DNA of 64,000 nt from an uncultured Akkermansia sp. Its GTDB lineage: Bacteria; Verrucomicrobiota; Verrucomicrobiia; Verrucomicrobiales; Akkermansiaceae. Both the position numbers and the translations under genes were made by a program. The stretch covers positions 31,415-95,414 of the forward strand of contig CALXRG010000009.1 of the NCBI GenBank assembly GCA_944390825.1, written 5' to 3'. Positions 52,751 through 60,794 of this stretch are shown here, one piece after another. Below the pieces are notes generated by a model. It saw nothing but the letters and a program-made list of their open reading frames with translations. It was not told where the DNA came from and did not search any database. How positions within the stretch are numbered: position 1 is the first letter of the stretch; each line of letters begins with the position of its first letter.

Positions 52751-53503
52751 TCAGTTTTTTCTTCGGAAATGCGCGATCAGTGCCGCGGACCACAGAAAAA
52801 GTGCCACTACGCCACCTCCCATCAGCAGCAAGGCCGCGGGTGAGTGCAGTGTGAACTCACTGGGTTGCTGATCGGTTGTCCGGAATGTGACGACTGGCAT
52901 AAAACCATTGAATCTCTTATACAAACTCGAGGAATCAGCTGTCAGGTCCTTATTTAATTTTTCTGCATAATACACTGCGTTTGCCTGAGGAACACAGTAT
53001 AATTCAATGCCAATTCTCAGTGTTTCGGGAAGTCGTCCGGATTGGGATTTCAGCGTGGATGGTGAGGCTCCGGAATCGACAAACAGGTATTTGTATGTTT
53101 CTTTGACTTTCAGAGGAGCTCCATTGAAGGTTAAGGTATTGACTTTGTTGGGGGACAGCGAGTCGGTGGATTCGTTCGAAAGGGCCACGAATTGATTGTT
53201 TTGAGTGTAGATGGCCACCTTCATTGAGGCGTTTTTCTTTTTTTCTTTGTGAAAACTCCTGTTCAGCAGTGTCATGCTGTCCAGGTACACAGTATCTGCT
53301 GATCCAAAAGCCGGTGTGGTTATTAGATGGGGGTCATTTAGTGCCAAAGAGAATCCGTATGCATAAGCTCGATCAACTTTGCGACCTGCCGTTGCCGGAT
53401 TTTTGTTTCCGGGTTGGGGCTGAATGTGTGTGACAGACGTGTCAAAATCTGTAGCTCCCGCTACTGAGGCTGCGAAAAGAGTGGTGAGAAGGAGCGTTTT
53501 CAT
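52751..53503 (-). CDS. Secreted/anchored protein of a lineage-specific family, member B
   Basis: The protein has 250 residues. Signal peptide (MKTLLLTTLFAASVAGA), a beta-rich domain homologous to the protein at 24737-25363 (YGFSLALNDPHLITTP, MKVAIYTQNNQFVALSNES, IGIELYCVP, FMPVVTFRT), and a C-terminal hydrophobic helix LLLMGGGVVALFLWSAALIA with basic end HFRRKN, absent in member A. The end resembles a PEP-CTERM-type sorting signal (helix plus basic tail), though the PEP box is not clear. Function unknown. No consensus promoter is visible; a long polypurine tract lies upstream. Confidence 0.75.
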   Translation of the reverse strand: MKTLLLTTLFAASVAGATDFDTSVTHIQPQPGNKNPATAGRKVDRAYAYGFSLALNDPHLITTPAFGSADTVYLDSMTLLNRSFHKEKKKNASMKVAIYTQNNQFVALSNESTDSLSPNKVNTLTFNGAPLKVKETYKYLFVDSGASPSTLKSQSGRLPETLRIGIELYCVPQANAVYYAEKLNKDLTADSSSLYKRFNGFMPVVTFRTTDQQPSEFTLHSPAALLLMGGGVVALFLWSAALIAHFRRKN

Positions 53504-53601
53504 TGGTGTTGGTGGAGAAAGAACGTTAGAGTAGGGACCAGAGGTAGAAAGACGAAGGAAGCAGGGAGCGAGAGAGCCAGGGCCGGTGGATGGAAGGTGA
53601 C

Positions 53602-53667
53602 GGGGAGAAAAGGAGGGAAAGGAATGGATGGGGGAGAGAGATAGAAGAGAAAAGGGAGAGGAAGGGC
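53602..53667 (+). repeat. Polypurine tract between two minus-strand genes
   Basis: About 62 of 66 plus-strand bases are A or G, in GGAGAAAAGG-like runs, with further purine-rich sequence back to about 53511. The minus-strand transcript here would be polypyrimidine. Confidence 0.75.
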
Positions 53668-54396
53668 TCAGGGGCTTGCCTGCAACACGTCACGCAGAGC
53701 AACGCAGTCGTAAAACCCATCGATTTGCAGGAGTTCGAGGTGCTTGGCTGATTCTTCCCTAAAGCGCTGCAGGCGCTGCTCGAAATCCGGTTCCGGGGGC
53801 AAAATGCCTTCTCTGCTTTCCAGCCCACTGCGGAATTCACTGATCATGCGGCCACAGCTGAGAGACACTTTGAGCATGGGAGCAATTTTTTCTGCTGAGT
53901 CGTAGTCCTTCACTTCCTTGAGTAAACGGTTAGAGAGCTCGAGGTTGTTCAGGACAAGCTCTCTGCAAGCTTGGATTGCAACGGCGTCATCCAGTTTGCC
54001 GGAAACAAGAGAGGCCAGAGTCAGGGCAGACTCGAGTGCCTTTGACCCAAAGCAACGGACGGTACTGAGTCTCTCTGCTGCGGCTTGGACTTGTTGTTGG
54101 GCTTTCGTGCAGCGCTCCGCAAATTCACGGGCAAAAGCCGGGGAGACTGCATTGGTATTGATGCGCAGCACCTCCCGGTTCAACTTCTGAAGCAAAATGA
54201 AATCAACCGCCACCCGCGAGGCTACCACGTCTGCTTCCGACTTGCTCTGCACCGATGAAAGTGCCACCACCGCATCTTCAAACGCAGCCGCAAACTGCCC
54301 AAGCAGTTTTTCATTGTTCGCCGCCGTTTCCTCCACATCTGCCCACGCGGACGCCAGCAGACACACAACAGGAACGGTTGTCAGCCAATATCTCAT
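53668..54396 (-). CDS. Secreted helical protein of unknown function
   Basis: The protein has 242 residues. Signal peptide MRYWLTTVPVVCLLASAWA, then an almost all-helical chain rich in Ala, Glu, Leu and Ser (AAERLSTVRCFGSKALESAL, LVLNNLELSNRLLKEVKDYD). Four Cys follow the signal. No domain recognised. The start is supported by a promoter ending 8 nt before the ATG. It is followed by the polypurine tract and member B of the secreted family. Confidence 0.72.
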   Translation of the reverse strand: MRYWLTTVPVVCLLASAWADVEETAANNEKLLGQFAAAFEDAVVALSSVQSKSEADVVASRVAVDFILLQKLNREVLRINTNAVSPAFAREFAERCTKAQQQVQAAAERLSTVRCFGSKALESALTLASLVSGKLDDAVAIQACRELVLNNLELSNRLLKEVKDYDSAEKIAPMLKVSLSCGRMISEFRSGLESREGILPPEPDFEQRLQRFREESAKHLELLQIDGFYDCVALRDVLQASP

Positions 54397-54404
54397 GCGT
54401 CCTG

Positions 54405-54433
54405 ATGCTATCAGGTTTCATCGCTTATAGCAA
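54405..54433 (-). promoter_or_regulatory. promoter of the secreted helical protein
   Basis: On the minus strand TTGCTA (54428-54433), 17 bp, TAGCAT (54405-54410), 8 nt before the ATG. Confidence 0.55.
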
Positions 54434-54847
54434 GCAAATAGCCGGGATGCAGCGTGGTCTCATGCAAGAATTCCGAACTGACTTTAGACGCATTTCGTGG
54501 CAAATCAGGTGGAGACCGCGGCTTTTTGGCGGGGGATTCACTCTCTCACTCGCGGGATTGTCTGCCGGGGATGAAGATGTTGTAGTGTTTGTGTGCTCGG
54601 CAATCTCAATGGATTGGACCAGTGCACCGGCAATAACACAAGTGACTATCATTTGATGGTATACTGCATCACAAAGCTCATCTTTTTGCTCATCTTTTTG
54701 CAGAGTTTGAATCGCTGTCCGCTTGGCAACAGAACGTGGGAAAGCATCGTTCGATCAAACGTCTGATGACGGGACTGTGAGACAAAACAGAAACCTTGAC
54801 TTTTTTCGGTTGCAAGGGAAATGATGGTGCCGCGCGTGCTTTTTTCG
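54434..54847. other. Gene-free stretch with a 12-bp tandem repeat
   Basis: A 75-codon minus frame (54425-54652) exists but has no supporting signals. GCTCATCTTTTT is repeated in tandem at 54675-54698. Confidence 0.45.
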
Positions 54848-54876
54848 TTGCAGAAAGGCGTGATATGTGCTAGAGT
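54848..54876 (+). promoter_or_regulatory. promoter of kdsD
   Basis: TTGCAG (54848-54853), 17 bp, TAGAGT (54871-54876). ATG at 54903; an in-frame GTG at 54867 lies upstream of the -10 box. Confidence 0.5.
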
Positions 54877-54902
54877 TCGTCGGTAAGAAAGTGTTGCACG
54901 TT

Positions 54903-55871
54903 ATGATAGATCACACCATCCGCGGTAAAAAGGTTTTTGAGGACGAAATCGAGGCTTTGAAGCATATTGGTGAACGTTTGGACGATTCGTTCACTCAGGC
55001 TGTTGAAGCTATGCGCAAGGCTATCGACAGTGGTCACAAAATTATTATCGTGGGTGTGGGTAAAAGTGGTCTTGTCGGTGATAAGATCGCTGCTACGCTG
55101 ACGTCGACGGGGGCTCCGTCAATCGTGCTGGATTCGATGAATGCTCTGCATGGTGATCTGGGTATTGTGCAGGATGGTGATGCGTGCATCGCCATGTCGT
55201 TTTCGGGTGAGACGTCGGAGTTGCTCACTCTGCTGCCTTTCCTGAAGCGCTACGATATGACAATCATCGGGATGACTGGCAAACCTGGCTCGACGCTGGG
55301 ACAGCATTCTGATATTGTGCTGGATACGGCAGTGAGCCATGAGGCATGCCCGCTGAATCTGGCGCCGACTTCCTCCTCTACCGCGATGCTGGTGATGGGC
55401 GATGCCCTCGCGATGGCCTTGCTGGAGGCCCGCCACTTCACCAAGGAGGATTTCGCCCGCAGTCACCCAGGAGGTTCGCTGGGGCGCGCCCTGCTGACGC
55501 GCATCTGTGATATCATGCGCACGGAGTTTGCCAAGCAGCCAGAGACGGCCACGGTGGCTGACTGTATCATCGCTATGACTTCTGCCCGTGCCGGAGCGTG
55601 TGTGCTGACGCATGAGGATGGCACACTGGCAGGGGTGTTCACTCACGGTGACTTTGCCCGTGCCTACCAGCAAAACCCCGCTTGCGGCACGCAGCCAGTA
55701 GCTGAGTTGATGACGAAGCAACCTGTGTTTGTCGAGGCAGACAAACTTGCTATTACCGCTGTGAAGACGCTGCGTGATCGGCGCATTGACGACCTTGTCG
55801 TGCTGGATGCCAACCGCGTGCCGGTCGGCTTGATCGATACTCAGGATCTTGTGCGCCTGAAGCTGATCTGA
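54903..55871 (+). CDS. kdsD: Arabinose-5-phosphate isomerase
   Basis: The protein has 322 residues from the ATG at 54903. A SIS domain (IIIVGVGKSGLVGDKIAATL, ALHGDLG, FSGETSELL, DTAVSHEACPLNLAPTSSST) is followed by HPGGSLGRALL and two CBS domains (about 205-255 and 270-320). It converts ribulose-5-phosphate to arabinose-5-phosphate, the first step to Kdo, showing that the cell makes lipopolysaccharide. No kdsA, kdsB or kdsC adjoins it. Confidence 0.93.
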   Translation: MIDHTIRGKKVFEDEIEALKHIGERLDDSFTQAVEAMRKAIDSGHKIIIVGVGKSGLVGDKIAATLTSTGAPSIVLDSMNALHGDLGIVQDGDACIAMSFSGETSELLTLLPFLKRYDMTIIGMTGKPGSTLGQHSDIVLDTAVSHEACPLNLAPTSSSTAMLVMGDALAMALLEARHFTKEDFARSHPGGSLGRALLTRICDIMRTEFAKQPETATVADCIIAMTSARAGACVLTHEDGTLAGVFTHGDFARAYQQNPACGTQPVAELMTKQPVFVEADKLAITAVKTLRDRRIDDLVVLDANRVPVGLIDTQDLVRLKLI

Positions 55872-56293
55872 GTCGCCGGCCTTGCTGCCAGTGGCTAGCC
55901 GAGGGACATCGCTGCCTGCCGTTGCCTGCTGAGGGGCTGCAGTAGGGCTGCGGCGTGCCCGGTGGGGAGCGGACTTGGAATCCTTGTCTGCGCCCGATGA
56001 GCAGGGGACGTTGGCCCAGCGTTGATGGCGTACAGGCAGTGTGGGGGACGCACCGGAGATATGGGGGGAGTGGAAGGTGTACAGAACGCGGCGGATGCTA
56101 AACCTGGCTGGTTTTACGTGCATGAAGAGTCGAGCCTCAAGCAGGTCCTCAGAGGGGACGTTTTCCATGCATTCACGACGCTTTGTCAAAAAAATGGCAT
56201 AAAATGCACTTTGGGCTTGCAATCTGTGCGGAAAAGGTGCATTATACGGCACCGCTTTTCTGAAAGCCCGATATCTTACATTACACAAACGTT
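55872..56293. other. Gene-free stretch with the rpsF leader
   Basis: No supported gene. TTGCAA-17-CATTAT (about 56218-56246) could be the rpsF promoter. Confidence 0.4.
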
Positions 56294-56572
56294 ATGAGAA
56301 AGTACGAAGCACTGATCGTTCTGAATATGAAGGGATCTGCCACGCTCGATGAGCTGACCGCCGCGATGACGGAGAAGCTCCAGGCAGCTGGCGCAAAGGT
56401 AACAGAGACCAAGAATGTGGGTCGCCGCGAGTTCGCCTATGAGTCTGACCACCTCAAGTTCGGTCAGTACATGCTGTTTTCTTTCGACGCCGAGCCTTCT
56501 GTGATTCGTGCTGCCCGCGAGGCTCTTGCCATCGATGATCGCGTGCACTACCAGTACTACCGCGTGAAGTAA
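56294..56572 (+). CDS. rpsF: Small ribosomal subunit protein bS6
   Basis: The protein has 92 residues of the normal length: MRKYEALIVL start, VTETKNVGRREFAYESDHLK, and the closing DDRVHYQYYRVK. It binds 16S rRNA together with bS18. In most bacteria it lies in an operon with ssb, rpsR and rplI; here it is alone, ended by a terminator 40 nt downstream. Confidence 0.95.
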   Translation: MRKYEALIVLNMKGSATLDELTAAMTEKLQAAGAKVTETKNVGRREFAYESDHLKFGQYMLFSFDAEPSVIRAAREALAIDDRVHYQYYRVK

Positions 56573-56611
56573 AGTGCCGCTCGTCGGCGCTGGGTGAAAG
56601 CTATATTGTGG

Positions 56612-56639
56612 AGGAGCTCCTCGTGCAGGAGCTCCTTTT
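56612..56639 (+). terminator. Rho-independent terminator of rpsF
   Basis: AGGAGCTCC (56612-56620) pairs with GGAGCTCCT (56628-56636), followed by a short T run. Confidence 0.8.
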
Positions 56640-56914
56640 GCGTCTTGCGCAACGATTCGTACCGTGACGCAGGTGGACGAAGAGGCTTGTATCAGAAAAG
56701 GGGCTTCAGAAGCAGATGCAGAATTGCGGAACAGAGTGGCGTAACTGTCGGAAAAATGATTAATGCACCGCATTAGCGCCTCAGTGGAAGTGTGACACCG
56801 GGGAAGTGGTGTCATGGTGCGATGAAGGGCGGAGGAGGGGAGAGGGGGATAGCGAGGATGCCTTCCATGTAAGCACGTTCTGTGAACCCGTGACCTATGC
56901 CTGCATGCGATTTC

Positions 56915-56983
56915 TGATGAAGGGGCTTTGATGAAGGGGCTTTGATGAAGGGGTGCTGATGAAGGGGTGCTGATGAAGGTGGG
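56915..56983 (+). repeat. 14-bp minisatellite, five units
   Basis: TGATGAAGGGGCTT twice, TGATGAAGGGGTGC twice and a fifth partial unit, head to tail. It lies about 130 bp before the malic-enzyme promoter. The remaining sequence from 56640 to 57113 shows no gene. Confidence 0.9.
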
Positions 56984-57113
56984 CGAATATGCACATAAGG
57001 GGCGGTGCTGTCGGCAGGCCGCTTTACGGGATGTATCTGGTATATTTCGGGTTGAGGAATACAGCTTGTGCAAGCGCACGGTGTTTTTTTTCGCTCTGTT
57101 CGGGGGATTGAGC

Positions 57114-57142
57114 TTGCCAACGGCAGAACGGCTTCATATAAT
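57114..57142 (+). promoter_or_regulatory. promoter of the malic enzyme gene
   Basis: TTGCCA (57114-57119), 17 bp, TATAAT (57137-57142). A real Shine-Dalgarno AGGAGA lies 8 nt before the ATG at 57176, unusual in this window. Confidence 0.7.
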
Positions 57143-57175
57143 ACCGGCACACCAACGCATTTAGGAGACATTCGA

Positions 57176-58489
57176 ATGAGCAACGATCTGGCTGAGAAAG
57201 CCCTTACCTATCATGAGCAGCCCCGTCCGGGTAAGTTGGAGGTGCTGCCCTGCAAGTCCTGTTTTACGATTGATGATCTGACGGTAGCTTATTCTCCCGG
57301 TGTAGCGGAGCCTTGCCTTGAAATTGCCCGTGATTCCTCACTGGCTTCAAAATACACCGGCAAGAGCAACCTGGTCGGGGTCATTAGCAACGGCACGGCT
57401 GTGCTCGGGTTGGGCAATATCGGCGCTCATGCATCCAAGCCTGTCATGGAGGGCAAGGGGCTTCTTTTCAAAATCTACGCTGACGTGGACGTCTTTGATA
57501 TCGAGCTCGACATCTCGAAGCCTGAGACGCTCATTGATGTTATCAAGACGATGGAGCCAACCTTCGGTGCCATTAACCTCGAGGATATTAAAGCTCCTGA
57601 GTGTTTCATCGTGGAGCAGCGCCTCCGCGAGGAAATGAACATCCCCGTCTTCCATGATGACCAGCACGGCACCGCTGTCATTTCCGGGGCCGCTCTTCTT
57701 AATGCTGCCCACCTTACGGGGCGTTTGCTCCAGGATATGAAGTGCGTCGTGAGCGGGGCAGGCGCGGCCGGTATCGCCTGCGCCAAGTTCTACATGGCCT
57801 TGGGCGTACGCCGTGAGAATATTTACATGTTCGATTCCAAGGGGCTCATTCATACCGGGCGTTTGGATCTCCACCCCACCAAGGCTATTTTTGCCCAGAG
57901 TGAAGACTGCACTTTGGAGGTTGCCCTTCAGGGGGCTGACATTTTCCTGGGGCTTTCCAAGAAGGGGCTGCTGAAGCAGGAGATGGTCAAGAGTATGGCA
58001 CCCCATCCCATCATCTTCGCTTGCGCCAATCCGGATCCGGAGATTACTTATGATGATGCCAAGGAAGCCCGGCCCGATTGTATCATGGGTTCCGGTCGCA
58101 GCGACTGGCCCAACCAAGTGAATAACGTCAGCTGCTTCCCCTACATCTTCCGCGCAGCCCTTGACATGCGGGCTACCACCATCAATGAAGCCATGAAGAT
58201 CGCTGCTGCCCGCGCACTGGCTGATCTTGCCCGCGAGCCTGTGCCGGAGGAGGTTATTGCGGCGAATGGCGACAAAGAGCTTGCGTTTGGTCCTGATTAC
58301 GTCATTCCCAAGCCCTTTGATCCGCGCATGATTGAGTATCTCTGCCCGGCCATTGCCGAGGCGGCCGTCATTTCCGGGGTCGCGCAGTGCCCAATGCCGG
58401 ATAAAGAGGCGTACAAAGCCGAGCTTAAAGCCCGCGTTGCCAAGGTGCGTCAGCGCACCCAGATGCTGGTGGACAGCTACAGGGCTTAA
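57176..58489 (+). CDS. NAD(P)-dependent malic enzyme
   Basis: The protein has 437 residues from the ATG at 57176. Malic domain motifs: DLTVAYSPGVAEPC, SNGTAVLGLGNIGAHASKPV, EDIKAPECF, FHDDQHGTAVISGAALLNA; NAD-binding domain VVSGAGAAGIACAKFYMALG and later ANPDPEITYDDA, GSGRSDWPNQVNNVSCFPYI. It oxidatively decarboxylates malate to pyruvate. It is the short form without the phosphotransacetylase-like domain of MaeB. Cofactor preference cannot be read with certainty. Confidence 0.94.
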   Translation: MSNDLAEKALTYHEQPRPGKLEVLPCKSCFTIDDLTVAYSPGVAEPCLEIARDSSLASKYTGKSNLVGVISNGTAVLGLGNIGAHASKPVMEGKGLLFKIYADVDVFDIELDISKPETLIDVIKTMEPTFGAINLEDIKAPECFIVEQRLREEMNIPVFHDDQHGTAVISGAALLNAAHLTGRLLQDMKCVVSGAGAAGIACAKFYMALGVRRENIYMFDSKGLIHTGRLDLHPTKAIFAQSEDCTLEVALQGADIFLGLSKKGLLKQEMVKSMAPHPIIFACANPDPEITYDDAKEARPDCIMGSGRSDWPNQVNNVSCFPYIFRAALDMRATTINEAMKIAAARALADLAREPVPEEVIAANGDKELAFGPDYVIPKPFDPRMIEYLCPAIAEAAVISGVAQCPMPDKEAYKAELKARVAKVRQRTQMLVDSYRA

Positions 58490-58912
58490 GCCTCTCATTC
58501 AGATCACGTCGCCGTTTGCTGATGGCCGGAGTTCCCTCCTCCTCTCGGAAGGGGGAGGCAGGTCTGAGGCAGGAGGGTGTAGGAACGAAAATATCAAAGA
58601 GAGGGTGGTATCACTCTGCCGTTAGGTCCATTGTTGCCACGCAGGAAGAGTAACGAATCGGGCTCGACTGTGCAGCAGCCGGCGTTCTGGTGAGATAAGA
58701 TGCGCAGCCGCCGCGATTGGCGGATCCGTGTGAGCCGACGGGTAATGAGTCGGTGGATTCGGCGCTTGAAGACCGCGTAGAAGTATGCGTAAGACCGGCA
58801 TCAGTTTGCAACGATGCCGCGGTGCATCACGAGTCGCGTGAGATTTCGGGCACCGGAGCAGCGGTTGAGGAAGCAAACTTTCCCCTGGAGCTCGCAATCG
58901 TACGCCTGGACT
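58490..58912. other. Gene-free stretch
   Basis: Contains a GC-rich inverted patch (CCCTCCTCCTC ... GAGG-like, 58535-58580), and no convincing gene on either strand. Confidence 0.4.
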
Positions 58913-60157
58913 TCAACGCGACTTGGCCTTTTGCATGGCATCGTGCAGCAGCTTGATCTTTTGCTTGTTGCCTATTTGTTCCGCCAGTTGCAGGGGAGTA
59001 TAGCCTTCTGCGTTTTTGAGATGGGGATCGGCGCCCTGTTCCAGCAGCAGCCTGACCATCGCGGTGGTGCCGGTGTAGGCGGCAACATGCAGGGGAGAGT
59101 TTCCATCGTTCCCTTGGTCATTAATGTCGGCTTTGTGTTTCAACAGCATGCGTGCCATGCGGGCGTCATCGGCAGCCGCAGCGTAGTGGAGAGGCGTTGA
59201 GCCATTCGTGTCTTCAGCCTGGATGTTGGCACCGCGCTTAATGAGTGCTTCTGCGGTGTCGAGATGCTTCTTGATGATCGTACAGTGCAGGGGAGTTAGC
59301 TCGTTGCTCGTGGCAGCCTCAATGTCAGCCCCTTTGTCCAGCAGAACAAGAACTGTACCTGTATACCCGCCGTCTGCTGCTAAATGCAAAGGGGTAAATC
59401 CATACAGTGAGGAAACGTTGACGCGTGCTCCATGCTCCAGTAGCGCCACTACCGCATCGGTCTTACCTCCTGCAGCAGCGTCATGCAGCGGAGTGAAGTC
59501 ATCCTGGTCTTCTGCGTTGACTTGGGCGCCTTTGTCGATAAGCGCCAGCACCATCGCAGCTTTTCCTTCCTGTGCGGCCAGATGCAGCGCTGTTTTGCCT
59601 CCATGGGCTCGGGCTGTCACATCCATCGCGGCTGCCATCATTCTGGCGAGAGCTTCTTCTTCCTCCCGAGTGATCGGTCCCAGATCATCCTCCCCACTGA
59701 CCTCAGAACCGTTTGCGGCTGCAGTTTCTTCTCCGGAATCACCGGAGATAATCTGCGCCCCGGCCTCCCGGCTGCTGACGTCCGCACTACCGGCTGCGGT
59801 GTCGTGAGGTATGGGGGCATCCGTGCAGACTCCGTCCGGCCCGACCAAAAGTCCGTCCTCCTCCGTCTCCCGGTTGGCCTGGCCGGTACTCTGAGCTTCA
59901 TTCTGGAGGGTCTGCGTTCCCGTCCTCTGGGGGCTTAGCTTGGCTGCTGGGTCGTTTTTCGATGATCCCGGCACGGTGACTACCTCACTTCCGGTTTCCG
60001 CCGGGGGGTGATGAGCCTTCGCCTCTCCTTCGGCTTTCTCTTGTGCCCCGGCGGAGGCAGACACCAGCACCACCCCTAGCAGAAGCCTTGACCAGTGTGT
60101 CCCCGTGCAATGCAGAAAAGACGGGAAACGCAATTTTGATGACCTGTGGTGCTTCAT
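58913..60157 (-). CDS. Exported ankyrin-repeat protein
   Basis: The protein has 414 residues from the ATG at 60157. A signal peptide (basic start, then RLLLGVVLVSASAGA) is followed by a ~140-residue acidic, low-complexity region and about seven ankyrin repeats from residue ~185 to the end, each close to the GxTPLHxAAxxG consensus (GKTALHLAAQEGKAAMVLAL, GFTPLHLAADGGYTGTVLVL, GSTPLHYAAAADDARMARML). It should bind proteins in the periplasm or outside. The upstream in-frame TTG is part of the -35 box. Confidence 0.88.
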   Translation of the reverse strand: MKHHRSSKLRFPSFLHCTGTHWSRLLLGVVLVSASAGAQEKAEGEAKAHHPPAETGSEVVTVPGSSKNDPAAKLSPQRTGTQTLQNEAQSTGQANRETEEDGLLVGPDGVCTDAPIPHDTAAGSADVSSREAGAQIISGDSGEETAAANGSEVSGEDDLGPITREEEEALARMMAAAMDVTARAHGGKTALHLAAQEGKAAMVLALIDKGAQVNAEDQDDFTPLHDAAAGGKTDAVVALLEHGARVNVSSLYGFTPLHLAADGGYTGTVLVLLDKGADIEAATSNELTPLHCTIIKKHLDTAEALIKRGANIQAEDTNGSTPLHYAAAADDARMARMLLKHKADINDQGNDGNSPLHVAAYTGTTAMVRLLLEQGADPHLKNAEGYTPLQLAEQIGNKQKIKLLHDAMQKAKSR

Positions 60158-60185
60158 GCCTGAATCAAAAATGAGCGACAGTAAG

Positions 60186-60214
60186 TTTATACGATAATTT
60201 CCCGGAGAAAGCAA
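60186..60214 (-). promoter_or_regulatory. promoter of the ankyrin gene
   Basis: On the minus strand TTGCTT (60209-60214), 17 bp, TATAAA (60186-60191). Leader about 22 nt. Confidence 0.6.
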
Positions 60215-60693
60215 GCTTTTTATGATAATACATGTTATTAAATGGCGTCATCTGCCCTGCGGAAATGGGGTGTTCTGAGGGCGTCGTTGGAGCGGGGAGA
60301 TGTAATGTTATTTGGCCATAGGGAAGAGCCCTGTCGATCTCCTCCGGGCATGCTCGGCGAGCGGGTCAAAACTAATCGCAACGGTGCTCAGAAATTACCC
60401 TTGGGCAGGGGCAGGCGGGGATGGGAGCAGAAGGGGACGGCGCCGACAGCAGGGCCGCGAGTGGATGCGGATTGCAGGGGGAGGGAAGTCCCATGAGTCC
60501 GGATGAATGGAAGAGGTTGGGGGTGGGCCGTTCGGCGCAAGTTTGGAGGGGGCTTCACTTGGACGCTTATTGCGATGGGGGTGCGTTCTTGGAGTCAGGT
60601 AAGCAGATTATTCAGTGTCTTGATGTTTGGGGGCGATTCTCAATTGATCTCGTCCGTATGGTACCACAATGCTCGTAAAACAATGAGAGAAAT
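60215..60693. other. Gene-free stretch
   Basis: G-rich plus strand with no convincing gene, repeat or RNA. Confidence 0.4.
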
Positions 60694-60728
60694 CCCAACC
60701 GGTCTCTGGAAGGCGGAGACCGGTTGGG
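60694..60728 (-). terminator. Terminator of the M60 peptidase gene
   Basis: Perfect 13-bp stem CCCAACCGGTCTC / GAGACCGGTTGGG with a 9-nt loop, followed on the minus strand by ATTTCTCTC. Confidence 0.75.
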
Positions 60729-60794
60729 GAGTCGCGTTACGGAACTTGCCGCATGATTTGGGAACGATTTCGAGAGCGGCAGCGTGCTTTCTCT

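Noticed and set aside
54425..54652. 75-codon minus frame upstream of the secreted helical protein
   Set aside because: Overlaps that gene's -35 region and has no coding evidence apart from a hydrophobic start.
56276..57079. Minus-strand frame with repeated PFIKAPSS residues
   Set aside because: The repetition comes from the 14-bp minisatellite, and the frame is antisense to rpsF.
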